Shown: positions 6,688 through 15,673 of the stretch, one piece after another
Numbering within the stretch: the first letter of the stretch is position 1
Layout: every line of letters begins with the position of its first letter
Assembly: GCF_000024905.1 (NCBI RefSeq)
Contig: NC_013522.1
Location: forward strand, 62,001 to 126,000
Length of the DNA stretch: 64,000 bases
Direction of reading: 5' to 3'
From: Thermanaerovibrio acidaminovorans DSM 6589
Lineage (GTDB): Bacteria > Synergistota > Synergistia > Synergistales > Synergistaceae
Translations under genes and position numbers: made by a program
The notes under the pieces: generated by a model
What the model saw: only the letters and a program-made list of their open reading frames with translations
The model's database searches: none
What the model was told of the DNA's origin: nothing

Positions 6688-8837
6688 CGTCCTTCAAGCG
6701 GCTTTTCGTCCGCTGGTTCGGACTGGTGGTCACCGCGGGGTTCCTACTCGTGGCCCTGCAGGGGGTCTACATGTTCCAGTCCCAGCTGTCCGAGTGGCAG
6801 AGGCGGTCCTGGATTTTCACCGAGAACCTGAGCTCCAACTTGGTTCGTCACCTGGACTCGGAGCTGGTGAAGGCCTCCTACATCGCCTCCGTACCATACA
6901 AGGCGGAGACCTACTTCCCCGATGTGGAGCTCCTGGCACGGCTCCTGGGGGACCAGGTGGACCAGACCTTCCGGGGCTACATCCCGACCGGCATAGCCCT
7001 TTCCGGGATGGACCAGCTGGAGGGGCTGTGGCAGGTGTCCAGCGTCTTCAACCCCGATGGGCACCCCCAGTTCGTAACCGTACGGGAGATGGAGGGCTCC
7101 CGGTACCTTATCGGCGTCAGGATGGACCCATCCCCCCTCTTGGTTACCGGAGAGATGGGGGCCTCCCCGGTGCTGGCTGGCCGGGACGGGCGGGTCATAT
7201 GGGCGGACTATGGCCCGGTGGGGCGGCACTTCGCCGCCCGGGGTTGGGTGGATGCGGGTTTCCTTAACGGCTCCACCTGGGGCCGGGGGCGCACCGCCCA
7301 GGGGCTCCCCTTCTGGGCCCGGTGCTTCGAGGTGCAGAACATGAGGCTCCTGGTCACGGTTCCGGAGCGGCAAGTGCTGTTGAACGCCATTCGAGGTTCC
7401 TTGATCCCCATTCTCATGTCCCTGGCCATGTTCTTATTGCTCTTCGCCTTCTACCGCCTCTGGCGTGACCAGGTCATGCCGGACATGGGTGAGATATCGG
7501 ACTTCTTCCGCCGGATGGAGAAGGCCCTAGCGGGTACAAGGTGCCCGGAGGAGTTATCCAACGTGATAGATTCCCTGTCGGAGGAGATGGGGAGGAAGAT
7601 GGAGCGTTGCAGGCTGGAGGAGTTTCATGCCATGTTATCCGGAGTTGCCGCCGCCATGCGGGTCCTCTGGACCCAGCAGGAGGAGATAAACGCCTACGGG
7701 GAGGAGGTGGCGGCCATGAACGCCTCCCTCACGGAGTCAAACGAGATCCTGCGGAAGCGGGAGCAGATCTGGGGCCAGACCATTCAGGTGGCCAACCTGG
7801 TCCGGTCCGGCTACCAGGCCCCCGACGAGGTGGCCCGCATTGCGGAGACCATAAGGGAGATGCTCTCCGCCTTTGGGGTGGTGGTGGACCGGCTGGAGGG
7901 GGACACCCTTATCCCGGTGGCCTACTCGGGCTACGACCAGGGGCTTCCCCCGGAGCCGGTGAAGCTGGATTCCTCCCTCATCGGCCGGGCGGTCCGGGAG
8001 GGGCTCATCTGGGCGGAGGACGTCTCCAAGGCGGAGGGGTACCTGCCCCTGCACGAGGCGGTGGTTACCGAGGTGGTCATGGGGCTCTCCCACATGGGGC
8101 GGCCGGTGGGGGGCCTCACGGTGAGCTTCACCGAGCGGCGGAGAAGGGACGAGACCCTGTTGGAGACCCTGGTGCCCGTGGCTTCGGTGCTGGCGGGCTT
8201 CCTGGACGCCAGCAAGTCCCGGCAGGAGATAAGGGAGTCCTACTACTACCTAGCCCAGAAGCTCCAGGAGATAACCGGCATATACCACAACGAGACGGAG
8301 GAGCACTTAAGCCGCATAGGCACCTATGCCTCCCGCATCGCCATGGACCTGGGGCGCACCGAGACGGAGGCGGAGGAGATAGGCATCTTCGCCCGATTGC
8401 ACGACATAGGCAAGCTCAAGGTGCCCCACGAGGTGCTCTCCAAGCCCTCTGGCCTCACCCGGGACGAGTTCGAACTGGTGAAGCGGCACACCGTATGGGG
8501 GGCGGAGATCCTGGGGGAGGCGGAGTGGCTCGCCATGGCCCGGCGCATATGCCTTACCCACCATGAGAAGTGGGATGGGAGCGGATACCCCTTTGGCCTT
8601 GCGGGGGTCCAGATCCCCTGGGAGGGCAGGGTCATGGCCCTGGCGGACATATATGACGCCTTGAGGTCCCGGCGGGCCTACAAGGAAGGCATGTCCCACG
8701 AGGAGGCGGTCCGGGTGATCCTCCAGGGGGATGGACGCACCATGCCGGAGCACTTCGCCCCGGAGGTGCTGGAGTGGTTCCGGCAGAACCACCTGGTCAT
8801 GGATGCCATATTTCAGCGCTTCAAGGACAGGGATTGA
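6684..8837 (+). CDS. Membrane sensor with HD-GYP c-di-GMP phosphodiesterase domain
   Basis: 717 residues. TM1 is at about 12-32, followed by an extracytoplasmic sensor (about 33-235), TM2 at about 240-260 (LIPILMSLAMFLLLFAFYRL) and a coiled-coil/linker. A GAF-like domain follows (about 375-510: FGVVVDRLEGDTLIPVAYSG), then a C-terminal HD-GYP domain. Catalytic features are present: LHDIGKLKVP (HD at about 572-573), KRHTVWGAEIL, LTHHEKWDGSGYP and ALADIYDALRSRRAYK. These predict c-di-GMP hydrolysis. The GTG start overlaps the stop of the binding-protein gene (GTGA), arguing for a two-protein sensing unit. Confidence 0.9.
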   Translation: MTSFKRLFVRWFGLVVTAGFLLVALQGVYMFQSQLSEWQRRSWIFTENLSSNLVRHLDSELVKASYIASVPYKAETYFPDVELLARLLGDQVDQTFRGYIPTGIALSGMDQLEGLWQVSSVFNPDGHPQFVTVREMEGSRYLIGVRMDPSPLLVTGEMGASPVLAGRDGRVIWADYGPVGRHFAARGWVDAGFLNGSTWGRGRTAQGLPFWARCFEVQNMRLLVTVPERQVLLNAIRGSLIPILMSLAMFLLLFAFYRLWRDQVMPDMGEISDFFRRMEKALAGTRCPEELSNVIDSLSEEMGRKMERCRLEEFHAMLSGVAAAMRVLWTQQEEINAYGEEVAAMNASLTESNEILRKREQIWGQTIQVANLVRSGYQAPDEVARIAETIREMLSAFGVVVDRLEGDTLIPVAYSGYDQGLPPEPVKLDSSLIGRAVREGLIWAEDVSKAEGYLPLHEAVVTEVVMGLSHMGRPVGGLTVSFTERRRRDETLLETLVPVASVLAGFLDASKSRQEIRESYYYLAQKLQEITGIYHNETEEHLSRIGTYASRIAMDLGRTETEAEEIGIFARLHDIGKLKVPHEVLSKPSGLTRDEFELVKRHTVWGAEILGEAEWLAMARRICLTHHEKWDGSGYPFGLAGVQIPWEGRVMALADIYDALRSRRAYKEGMSHEEAVRVILQGDGRTMPEHFAPEVLEWFRQNHLVMDAIFQRFKDRD

Positions 8838-8904
8838 TGGGTTAAAATTGGTAGCCACCCGGGGGATCCCCGGGGGCTTCTACTCTGCCCGGGAGGGATG
8901 ATCT

Positions 8905-9750
8905 ATGGAAGTGAGGCCCAAGAGGCTTAACGAGATGTGGCTTTTCGAGGAGCAGACCCACAACATGAAGCTGGGGCTCAGGATCACCCAGGTGCTCAGG
9001 AACATCAAGACCCAGTACCAGGACCTGCTGGTGGTGGACACCCCCGAGTACGGCAAGGTGATGGTCCTGGACGGGGCCATCCAGGTTACCGAGAGGGACG
9101 AGTTCTGCTATCACGAGATGATGGCCCACCTGGCGCTGTGCTCCCACCCTAACCCGGAGCGGGTGCTCATCGTGGGGGGGGGTGACGGGGGCACCCTCCG
9201 GGAGGTGCTGCGCCACGACTCGGTGAAGGAGGCCTTCCTGGTGGACATAGACCAGGAGGTTATCCGGGCCGCCCGGGACTTCTTCCCCACCCTGAGCTGC
9301 GCCATGGACGATCCCAGGGCCCGGGTGCTCCCCATGGACGCCCTCAAGTTCATCGAGGACAACCGGGAGTCCTTCGACGTGGTGATCGTTGACAGCACCG
9401 ACCCGGTGGAGTTCGCCGCCGGGCTCTTCGAGGCCCCCTTCTACGCCAACGTCCACCGGTCCCTCAAGGAGGACGGGTTCATCGTCTGCCAGACCGAGTC
9501 CCCCTTCTCGGACCCCCACGTGGTTGCTGGCGCCATCCAGGACCTCAGGAAGGTCTTCCCGGTGGTGAAGCTGGCGGTGGGCTTCATGCCCACCTACCCT
9601 ACCGGCTTCTGGACCTACGGCATAGGCACCAAGGGGCTGGACCCCGCGGAGGTCCGCCGACCCGCCCCGGAGGGGACCCGGTATTACTCCCACGAGATCC
9701 ACCGGGCCGCCTTCGTGCTGCCCCCGTTCCTCAAGTCCATGATAGGCTAG
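8905..9750 (+). CDS. speE: Spermidine (polyamine aminopropyl) synthase
   Basis: 281 residues, usual SpeE length. It transfers an aminopropyl group from decarboxylated S-adenosylmethionine to putrescine. Motifs include YQDLLVVDTPEYGKVMVLDG, DEFCYHEMMAHLAL, the nucleotide loop VLIVGGGDGGTLREVLRH and IVDSTDPVEFAAGLFEAPFY with the catalytic Asp region. ATG at 8905 follows GGGAGG by eight bases. A GC-rich hairpin (8858-8874) lies between it and the HD-GYP gene. It is four bases before the cobyrinate/cobyrate synthase gene, so they are probably co-transcribed. No S-adenosylmethionine decarboxylase gene is visible here. Confidence 0.95.
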   Translation: MEVRPKRLNEMWLFEEQTHNMKLGLRITQVLRNIKTQYQDLLVVDTPEYGKVMVLDGAIQVTERDEFCYHEMMAHLALCSHPNPERVLIVGGGDGGTLREVLRHDSVKEAFLVDIDQEVIRAARDFFPTLSCAMDDPRARVLPMDALKFIEDNRESFDVVIVDSTDPVEFAAGLFEAPFYANVHRSLKEDGFIVCQTESPFSDPHVVAGAIQDLRKVFPVVKLAVGFMPTYPTGFWTYGIGTKGLDPAEVRRPAPEGTRYYSHEIHRAAFVLPPFLKSMIG

Positions 9751-9754
9751 CACC

Positions 9755-12619
9755 ATGGCCAGGGGGCTAATCATCGCCGCCCCCGGCAGCTCGTCGGGGA
9801 AGACCACCGCCTGCGCCGCCCTGGCGAGGGCCCTCTCCGCCCGGGGGCTCCGGGTGCAGACCTTCAAGGTGGGGCCCGACTACATCGATCCCTCGTACCT
9901 TTCCGCCGCATCGGGCCTGGAGTGCTGGAACCTGGACGGGTTCCTCACCCCTGGCCTCGTCCGCTGGAGCTACCGTACCGCCTCGGAGGGGGCGGACCTG
10001 TGCCTGGTGGAGGGGGTCATGGGGCTCTACGACGGGTTAGGCCCCCAGGGGTTCCATTCCACCGCCCGGACCGCCGGGGAGCTGGGGCTGCCGGTGGTGC
10101 TCCTGCTGGACTGCCGGTCCGCCTCCCCCACGCTGGCGGCCCAGGCCTGGGGGCTGGTGAACCTGCCAGGGGCCCCGGAGGTGGCGGGCATCGTCCTGAA
10201 CGGGGTCTCGGGCCCCATGGGGGAGCTGCTCGCCGCCTCCATGGAGTCCCTCCACCTGCCACCGGTCCTGGGGTGCATCCCCCGGGTGGAGGGGGGCATA
10301 CCCTCCAGACACCTGGGGCTGGTCCAGGCCTTCGAGGATCCCAACCTGACCGGCTCCATAGACCGGCTGGCCTCCGCGGTGCCTGGGGAACTGCTGGATG
10401 GGCTGATCCGCATAGCCCGGGAGGCGTTGCCCCCCCAGCGGCTTCCGGACCTGCCCGTGGGGGAGGAGGTGCCGGTGGCGCTGGCCCGGGACGAGGCCTT
10501 TTCCTTCACCTACAGGAGCGGCCGGTGGGCCCTGGAGGAGATGGGGGCCCATCTGGTGGAGTTCAGCCCCCTTAGGGAGTCCATACCGGAGGGGGTGAGG
10601 GGGGTGATCCTCCCTGGGGGCTACCCGGAGGAGCACATGGACCGGCTGGCCCTCTCCCCCTTCATGGAGTCCCTCCGGGAGGCCCATCGTCGGGGGATAC
10701 CCATATACGCCGAGTGCGGGGGCCTCATGGTCCTGGGACGGTCCATCCGGGACCACCTGGGCCGGTCCGCCCCAATGGCGGGGTTGCTGAAGTTGGACTT
10801 CGCCATGGGGAACCGGCTATCCCGGTTCGGGTACGTGACCGCCCGGTTTGACGCAGACTGCCTGGTTGGCCGCCGGGGGGAGCGGATCTTCGGACACGAG
10901 TTCCACTACTCGGAGCCCTACGGGGAGGAGGAGCCCCTGATGGAGGTCTCCAAGGCCTCCTCCGGGAGGGGGTGGAGGTGCGGCTACGGGGGGCGTGACC
11001 TCTTCGGCTCCTACGTCCACCTGGATCCCCTGGGTTGCCCCATGCCGTTCCGGCGCTTCCTGGACCGTTGCCTGGCCTCGAGGCCCCTTGAGGGGGGGCC
11101 AAGGGCCATCCCGGGGGCCTCTGCCCGCCGGGAGGGTAGGGCCCTGATGGTGATGGGGGCCACCAGCGACGCGGGGAAGAGCTTCCTGGTGACCGGCCTG
11201 TGCCGGCTGTTCGCCCGGCGGGGCCTCAGGGTGAACCCCTTCAAGGCCCAGAACATGGCCCTCAACGCCTACTCCACCCCCCGGGGGGAGCTGGGCACCG
11301 CCCAGGCGGTCCAGGCGGAGGCCGCCATGGTGGAGCCGGACCCGATCCATAACCCCATCCTGCTGAAGCCCCTGGGGGACTCGGTGAGCCAGGTTATTCT
11401 CAGGGGCCGGGTGTACGCGGAGGCCTCCGCCAGGGACTACCACCGGCACATGGCCAAGGACCTCTTCTTTGAGGCCGCCTCGGCCCTCCGGGAGCTCAAG
11501 GCCTCGTCGGATCTGGTGATAATGGAGGGGGCCGGGAGCCCGGCGGAGATGAACCTCTACGCCCAGGACCTGGTGAACGTAAGGATGGCTAAGTTTGCCC
11601 AGGCCCCTGGGATACTTGTGGCGGACATAGAGCGGGGCGGGGTCTTCGCCTCCCTGCTGGGCACCCTGCAGCTGATCCCCCGGTGTGATCGATCTGTGAT
11701 TAGGGCGCTGGTGGTAAACCGCTTCCGGGGAGATCCCTCCCTCTTCGACCAGGGGGTGATCTTCCTTAAGGAGATGAGCCGCCTGCCGGTCCTGGGGGTG
11801 CTGCCCCTCAGGGAGGACCTGTCGATCCCCGCGGAGGACAGCCTGAACCGCCGGGACTTCGGCTCCGGGGAGGTCCGGGTGGCGGTGGTGGCCCTGCCCA
11901 GGATGTCCAACTTCACCGACTTTGACGCCCTGGGGGAGGACCGGTGCCGGGTCACCTTCGCCGGGCACCCGTCGGAGATCCGGGGGGCCCACCTGGTGGT
12001 GATACCTGGAACCAAGACCACCCTGGAAGACCTGCGCTGGCTGAAGGCCAGGGGGTTCCCCAGGGCCATATTAGAGGAGCTTGGAAGGGGAGCCCTGGTG
12101 TGGGGGATCTGCGGGGGCTACCAGATGCTGGGTTTGTCCATCTCGGACCCCCTTGGCGTCGAAGGGGGGGGTGAGGAGGCCGGGCTTGGGCTGCTGCCGG
12201 TGAGGACCGTGTTCGAGGGGAGTAAGGTCCTGGGCCCCGCCCGGGCCCGGGTCATGGGGGGACACTGGCTGGACCGGATAGCCGGTGCCTTCGTGGAGGG
12301 CTACGAGATCCACGCGGGGCGGACCATTCTGGAGGATGGGATGGCGCCGTTGATTTTGGATGGGGGTATCCCCGACGGGGCCTTTGGGATGGACGGACGG
12401 GTCTTTGGGGCTTACCTTCACGGGCTGGCGGACGATCCGCTGTTTAGGCGGGCCCTGCTTAACCACGTGAGGTCCCTGTGGGGGCTTGAGTCCCTCCGGG
12501 GGGAGGCCATGAGCGGCCGGGCCATGAGGGACCGGCGGTACGACCGGCTGGCGGACTTCCTGGAGGAGAGGCTGGATGTGGGGAAGATAGAGGAGATGGT
12601 GTTCGGTGGCCAAGCGTAG
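9755..12619 (+). CDS. Fused cobyrinate a,c-diamide synthase and cobyric acid synthase (CbiA-CbiP)
   Basis: 954 residues carrying two complete glutamine amidotransferase-type B12 enzymes. Residues 1 to about 455 are CbiA: P-loop APGSSSGKTT (9-18), FKVGPDYIDPSYL and a glutaminase Cys in IYAECGGLMVLG (near 321). From about 458 onward it is CbiP: MGATSDAGKSF (P-loop near 466), NPFKAQNMALNAY and a glutaminase Cys in GICGGYQMLGL (near 785), ending with the AYLHGLAD-type His region. CbiA amidates the a and c side chains, and CbiP the b, d, e and g chains. No stop or internal ribosome site separates the halves, so the fusion looks genuine. It is followed by an overlapping SUI1-like gene. Confidence 0.95.
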   Translation: MARGLIIAAPGSSSGKTTACAALARALSARGLRVQTFKVGPDYIDPSYLSAASGLECWNLDGFLTPGLVRWSYRTASEGADLCLVEGVMGLYDGLGPQGFHSTARTAGELGLPVVLLLDCRSASPTLAAQAWGLVNLPGAPEVAGIVLNGVSGPMGELLAASMESLHLPPVLGCIPRVEGGIPSRHLGLVQAFEDPNLTGSIDRLASAVPGELLDGLIRIAREALPPQRLPDLPVGEEVPVALARDEAFSFTYRSGRWALEEMGAHLVEFSPLRESIPEGVRGVILPGGYPEEHMDRLALSPFMESLREAHRRGIPIYAECGGLMVLGRSIRDHLGRSAPMAGLLKLDFAMGNRLSRFGYVTARFDADCLVGRRGERIFGHEFHYSEPYGEEEPLMEVSKASSGRGWRCGYGGRDLFGSYVHLDPLGCPMPFRRFLDRCLASRPLEGGPRAIPGASARREGRALMVMGATSDAGKSFLVTGLCRLFARRGLRVNPFKAQNMALNAYSTPRGELGTAQAVQAEAAMVEPDPIHNPILLKPLGDSVSQVILRGRVYAEASARDYHRHMAKDLFFEAASALRELKASSDLVIMEGAGSPAEMNLYAQDLVNVRMAKFAQAPGILVADIERGGVFASLLGTLQLIPRCDRSVIRALVVNRFRGDPSLFDQGVIFLKEMSRLPVLGVLPLREDLSIPAEDSLNRRDFGSGEVRVAVVALPRMSNFTDFDALGEDRCRVTFAGHPSEIRGAHLVVIPGTKTTLEDLRWLKARGFPRAILEELGRGALVWGICGGYQMLGLSISDPLGVEGGGEEAGLGLLPVRTVFEGSKVLGPARARVMGGHWLDRIAGAFVEGYEIHAGRTILEDGMAPLILDGGIPDGAFGMDGRVFGAYLHGLADDPLFRRALLNHVRSLWGLESLRGEAMSGRAMRDRRYDRLADFLEERLDVGKIEEMVFGGQA

Positions 12620-12986
12620 GCTGCCCCTGGCGGAGAGCCAGGGGAACTTGAACTCCCTGGGGGAGGCCCTGGCCAGGGCGGGGGTCTCCCTGCCAACCCC
12701 GTCGGGGGACCCCCCGGAGGGCCGCCCCTCGGCGGAGGTTCCTGCCCAGGGGCCCAAGGGGGCGGTGTTGTCCCTCCGGCGCAAGGGGCTAAAGGGTCAC
12801 GTGGGGACCTGCGTGTCCCTCCGGGGCCTGTCGGAGGACCAGGTCCAGGAGCTGTGCCGGGACTTGAAGCGGTCCCTGGGGTGCGGTGCCCGGGTGGAGG
12901 AGGGGGAGATCCTGATCCAGGGGGACCACCGGGAGAGGCTGAGGGAGATGCTGTCCCGGAGGGGGTTCCGGGTGTCCGGGGGGTGA
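12606..12986 (+). CDS. SUI1/eIF1-like translation factor (YciH family)
   Basis: 126 residues. The first 50 are Pro/Gly-rich and probably disordered. Residues about 53-122 form a SUI1 domain: LSLRRKGLKGHVGTCVSLRG, then LSEDQVQELCRDLKRSLGCG and the family-typical EILIQGDHRERLREMLSRRG. Bacterial YciH can affect start-codon and initiator-tRNA discrimination in vitro, and its normal role is uncertain. The GTG start lies inside the 3' end of the cbiA-cbiP gene (14-base overlap) and its stop overlaps the dapF start (TGATG). That gives tight translational coupling of three otherwise unrelated functions. Confidence 0.88.
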   Translation: MAKRRLPLAESQGNLNSLGEALARAGVSLPTPSGDPPEGRPSAEVPAQGPKGAVLSLRRKGLKGHVGTCVSLRGLSEDQVQELCRDLKRSLGCGARVEEGEILIQGDHRERLREMLSRRGFRVSGG

Positions 12987-13813
12987 TGGGGTTGTCCCAT
13001 TGGGTGGAGTTCTTTAAGGTGGACGGCAACGGCAACGACTTCCTGTTCGTGGACGATCTGGATGGGCGGCTCAGCTCTAGGTTTGACCTGCCGGAGCTGG
13101 CGGTGAGGGCCTGCGGCCGGAGGACCTCCGTGGGGGCCGATGGGCTCCTGGTTATGGGGTGGGACCGGGGGGCCTACAGGATGAGGATCTTCAACGCCGA
13201 CGGGTCCGAGGCGGACATGTGCGGCAACGGTGCCCGGTGCTTCGCCATGATGCTGAGATGGTTGGGGCTGGAGGACCCGGAGATGGAGTTCCTCACCAAC
13301 GTGGGTCCCGTGAGGGCCCATGTGCACCGGGACTCCACCGTGTCGCTCCACATGGGGTTCAACCCCTTCGGCGAGGGGGCCCTGTTCCGGGTGTCGGAGC
13401 GGGTTGGGGAGGTGGAGGCGGAGATGTGGTACCTCCACGTGGGGGTTCCCCACCTGGTGCTATGGGCGGACCGATGGGATCTGAGGGAGGACGGTTTCCG
13501 GTCCCTGGGGGCCCGATATAGGCACGATCCCCGGTTCCCCCGGGGGACCAACGTAAACTTCGTGAGCCCCTCGGAGGGGGGGCTCACGTGCATCACCTAT
13601 GAGAGGGGGGTGGAGGACCTGACCCTCTCCTGCGGGACCGGGGCCTGTGCGGTGGCCGCCTCAGCGGTCATGAGGGGTATGGGGTCCCCGGTGAGGGTTG
13701 AGAGCCCGGGGGGCTACAACCTGGTTGAGGTGGGGCTGGAGGACCTGGGGGCCAGGTACCGGCTAAGGGGGCCCGTGCGGGTGTCCGCCCGGGGGGTCCT
13801 GTACGTGGGCTAG
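12986..13813 (+). CDS. dapF: Diaminopimelate epimerase
   Basis: 275 residues. DapF interconverts LL- and meso-diaminopimelate for lysine and peptidoglycan synthesis. The two catalytic cysteines sit in ADMCGNGARCFA (residues about 77-88) and TLSCGTGACAVA (about 212-223). The N-terminus FFKVDGNGNDFLFVDD is canonical. I chose ATG 12986, overlapping the previous stop as TGATG, because the conserved N-terminus begins there. Upstream in-frame codons translate to a Gly/Pro-rich shadow. The 3' end overlaps the convergent K+-channel gene by four bases. Confidence 0.95.
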   Translation: MGLSHWVEFFKVDGNGNDFLFVDDLDGRLSSRFDLPELAVRACGRRTSVGADGLLVMGWDRGAYRMRIFNADGSEADMCGNGARCFAMMLRWLGLEDPEMEFLTNVGPVRAHVHRDSTVSLHMGFNPFGEGALFRVSERVGEVEAEMWYLHVGVPHLVLWADRWDLREDGFRSLGARYRHDPRFPRGTNVNFVSPSEGGLTCITYERGVEDLTLSCGTGACAVAASAVMRGMGSPVRVESPGGYNLVEVGLEDLGARYRLRGPVRVSARGVLYVG

Positions 13814-14823
13814 ATGTTGCCGGTGAGGAGGCGCCGCAGGTCCTCCACGTGGTCCACCTGGCAGAGGAAGAGGAGCTCGTCACCCCCCTGGAGAACGAAG
13901 TCCGCCGGGGGGTTGTAGACCACCTTGCCCTTCCGGTCCACCGCCAGGGCCAGCATGTTGAAGTTGCGCCGCATGTTTGCCTGGGCCAGGGAGAGCCCCG
14001 CCACCAGGCTGTCGTCCGATATGGTCACCTTGTCGAACTCCAGGTTCAGCTTCCGGGTGGTGGAGAGCAGGTCCTGCATGGCCTCCGCCGCTTTGGGGCG
14101 CAGCGCCACGTTGGCCATGGTGAAGGCCCCCGCCACCAGGGGGTTGATCACCCTGTTGGCCCCCGCCCGGTAGAGGGCGTTGGATGACTGGGGGTCGTTG
14201 GCCCGGGCGATTATCTTAAGGTTCATGTTGAGGGCCCGGGCGCAGAGGACCACGTAGACGTTGTCCGGGTCGCTGCTCAGGGTGGCGATGAGCCCCCGGG
14301 CCCGGGTGATGCCCGCCTCCTCCAGTGCCCGCTCCTCGGTGGCGTTCCGGTTGACCACCAGCCACCCCCTCTCCACCCCCGACACCATGGCCTGCTCCCC
14401 CCGCTCGATGGCCACGAAGGGGACCCCCTCGGAGGCGAAGGTCTCGGCGATCTGGGTCCCGACCCGGCCGAGGCCGCAGATGATCCAGTGATCCCTTATG
14501 GTGTTCAGCATCCTGTCGCGCCTCCTCCCGAGCATGGTGAGGATCCGGTCCTCCACGAAGTAGCGGGTTATCTCCCCTATGGCGTAGGCCATGACGCCGA
14601 AGCCCACTATTATCAGCAGCACCAGGATGACCTTGCCCCGGTCCGTCAGGTTTGGCGGCGCCTCGAACCCCACGGTGGCCAGGGTGGTTACCGTGTAGAA
14701 GAAGGAGTCCACCCAGGAGAGGCCCATGTCCATCCGCATCTCCAGGACCCCAACGGTGATCAGGGAGGCGAGGATGAGGGCTATGACCGCCACCCGCCTG
14801 GCGCCGGAGCACTTGTTCTGCAC
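13810..14823 (-). CDS. Two-TM potassium channel with cytoplasmic RCK (TrkA-N/TrkA-C) domains
   Basis: 337 residues. TM1 is at about 10-28 (VAVIALILASLITVGVLEM), the pore loop is SFFYTVTTLATVGF with the selectivity filter TVGF (most K+ channels have TVGY or TVGF), and TM2 is VILVLLIIVGFGVMAYAIGE. Then comes a Rossmann RCK domain opening IICGLGRVGTQIAETFASEG and a TrkA-C domain at about 255-335 (KVTISDDSLVAGLSLAQANM). It resembles MthK/Kch-type ligand-gated channels. The ATG lies in a divergent promoter region shared with xthA. The gating ligand is not predictable. Confidence 0.9.
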   Translation of the reverse strand: MQNKCSGARRVAVIALILASLITVGVLEMRMDMGLSWVDSFFYTVTTLATVGFEAPPNLTDRGKVILVLLIIVGFGVMAYAIGEITRYFVEDRILTMLGRRRDRMLNTIRDHWIICGLGRVGTQIAETFASEGVPFVAIERGEQAMVSGVERGWLVVNRNATEERALEEAGITRARGLIATLSSDPDNVYVVLCARALNMNLKIIARANDPQSSNALYRAGANRVINPLVAGAFTMANVALRPKAAEAMQDLLSTTRKLNLEFDKVTISDDSLVAGLSLAQANMRRNFNMLALAVDRKGKVVYNPPADFVLQGGDELLFLCQVDHVEDLRRLLTGNI

Positions 14824-14893
14824 TTCCTCCCCTCCCCTTTATCCCCCGATTACAATAGAATAGGTTCAAGGCGTTCTCTGCGGGGGGATATGA

Positions 14894-15673
14894 TTGTCAA
14901 TTTTCAAGGTGGTAACCTTCAATGTCAACTCGATAAAGGCCCGGGTCCCCATAGTGGAGGCCCTTCTGGACCGGGAAGGGCCTGATGTGCTTTGCCTTCA
15001 GGAGACCAAGACGGTGGACCGGGAGTTCCCACGGGAGATCTTCGAGGCCAGGGGCTACCGGGTCCTCGTGAGGGGCATGAAGGCCTACAACGGGGTGGCG
15101 GCGGCGATCCGGGGGGAGGAGCAGGACTCCTTCGCGGGCTTCCCCTCCGGGGAGGAGATGGATCCCTACAGGTTACTTGGGGTTAGGCTTGACGGGATGT
15201 GGCTGGTTAACTGCTACGTGCCCCAGGGGAAGGAGATAGACCATCCGGACTACGCCTACAAGCTGAGGTTCCTGTCCCGACTGGCGGAGCTGGTGCGGGA
15301 GCTCGAGGGGGACGGGGAGGTGTTGCTGGTGGGGGATCTGAACGTGGCTCCCACCGAGGCGGACGTGACCAACCCGAAGAACAAGGCGGATCACGTGTGT
15401 TTTCACCGGGACGTGAGGGAGGCCTTCGAGGGGCTCCTGGGGGCGGGGCTGGTGGACGTGTTCCGCCGGCACCGACCCGGGGAGGGGGAGTTCTCCTTCT
15501 GGGACTACCGGGTGAAGGGTGCCCTGGAGCGGAACATAGGCTGGAGGATAGATCACATCCTGGCCACCCGGGGCCTGGCGGACCGTTCGGTGGACTCGGC
15601 GGTGCTGAGGGATTACCGGGCGATGGAGCGCCCGTCGGATCACGGGCCAGTCATGGGGGTGTTCGAGCTTTGA
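14894..15673 (+). CDS. xthA: Exodeoxyribonuclease III
   Basis: 259 residues, usual length for ExoA/XthA, an AP endonuclease and 3' repair exonuclease. Motifs are VVTFNVNSIKARV, VLCLQETKTVD (metal Glu), VGDLNVAPTEADV (catalytic Asp/Asn), the KGALERNIGWRIDHILAT stretch and the terminal RPSDHGPVMGVF His. The best start is TTG 14894, which gives MSIFKVVTFNVNS after a GGGGGG run. The overlapping ATG at 14890 is in another frame. A TACAAT -10 like hexamer sits near 14849, without a clear -35. The stop overlaps the PduX-like start (TGATG). Confidence 0.94.
   Translation: MSIFKVVTFNVNSIKARVPIVEALLDREGPDVLCLQETKTVDREFPREIFEARGYRVLVRGMKAYNGVAAAIRGEEQDSFAGFPSGEEMDPYRLLGVRLDGMWLVNCYVPQGKEIDHPDYAYKLRFLSRLAELVRELEGDGEVLLVGDLNVAPTEADVTNPKNKADHVCFHRDVREAFEGLLGAGLVDVFRRHRPGEGEFSFWDYRVKGALERNIGWRIDHILATRGLADRSVDSAVLRDYRAMERPSDHGPVMGVFEL

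Noticed and set aside
8858-8874. Hairpin CCCGGGG-GAT-CCCCGGG before speE as a terminator
   Set aside because: No T tract, and it lies close to the speE ribosome site. Kept only as a remark under speE.
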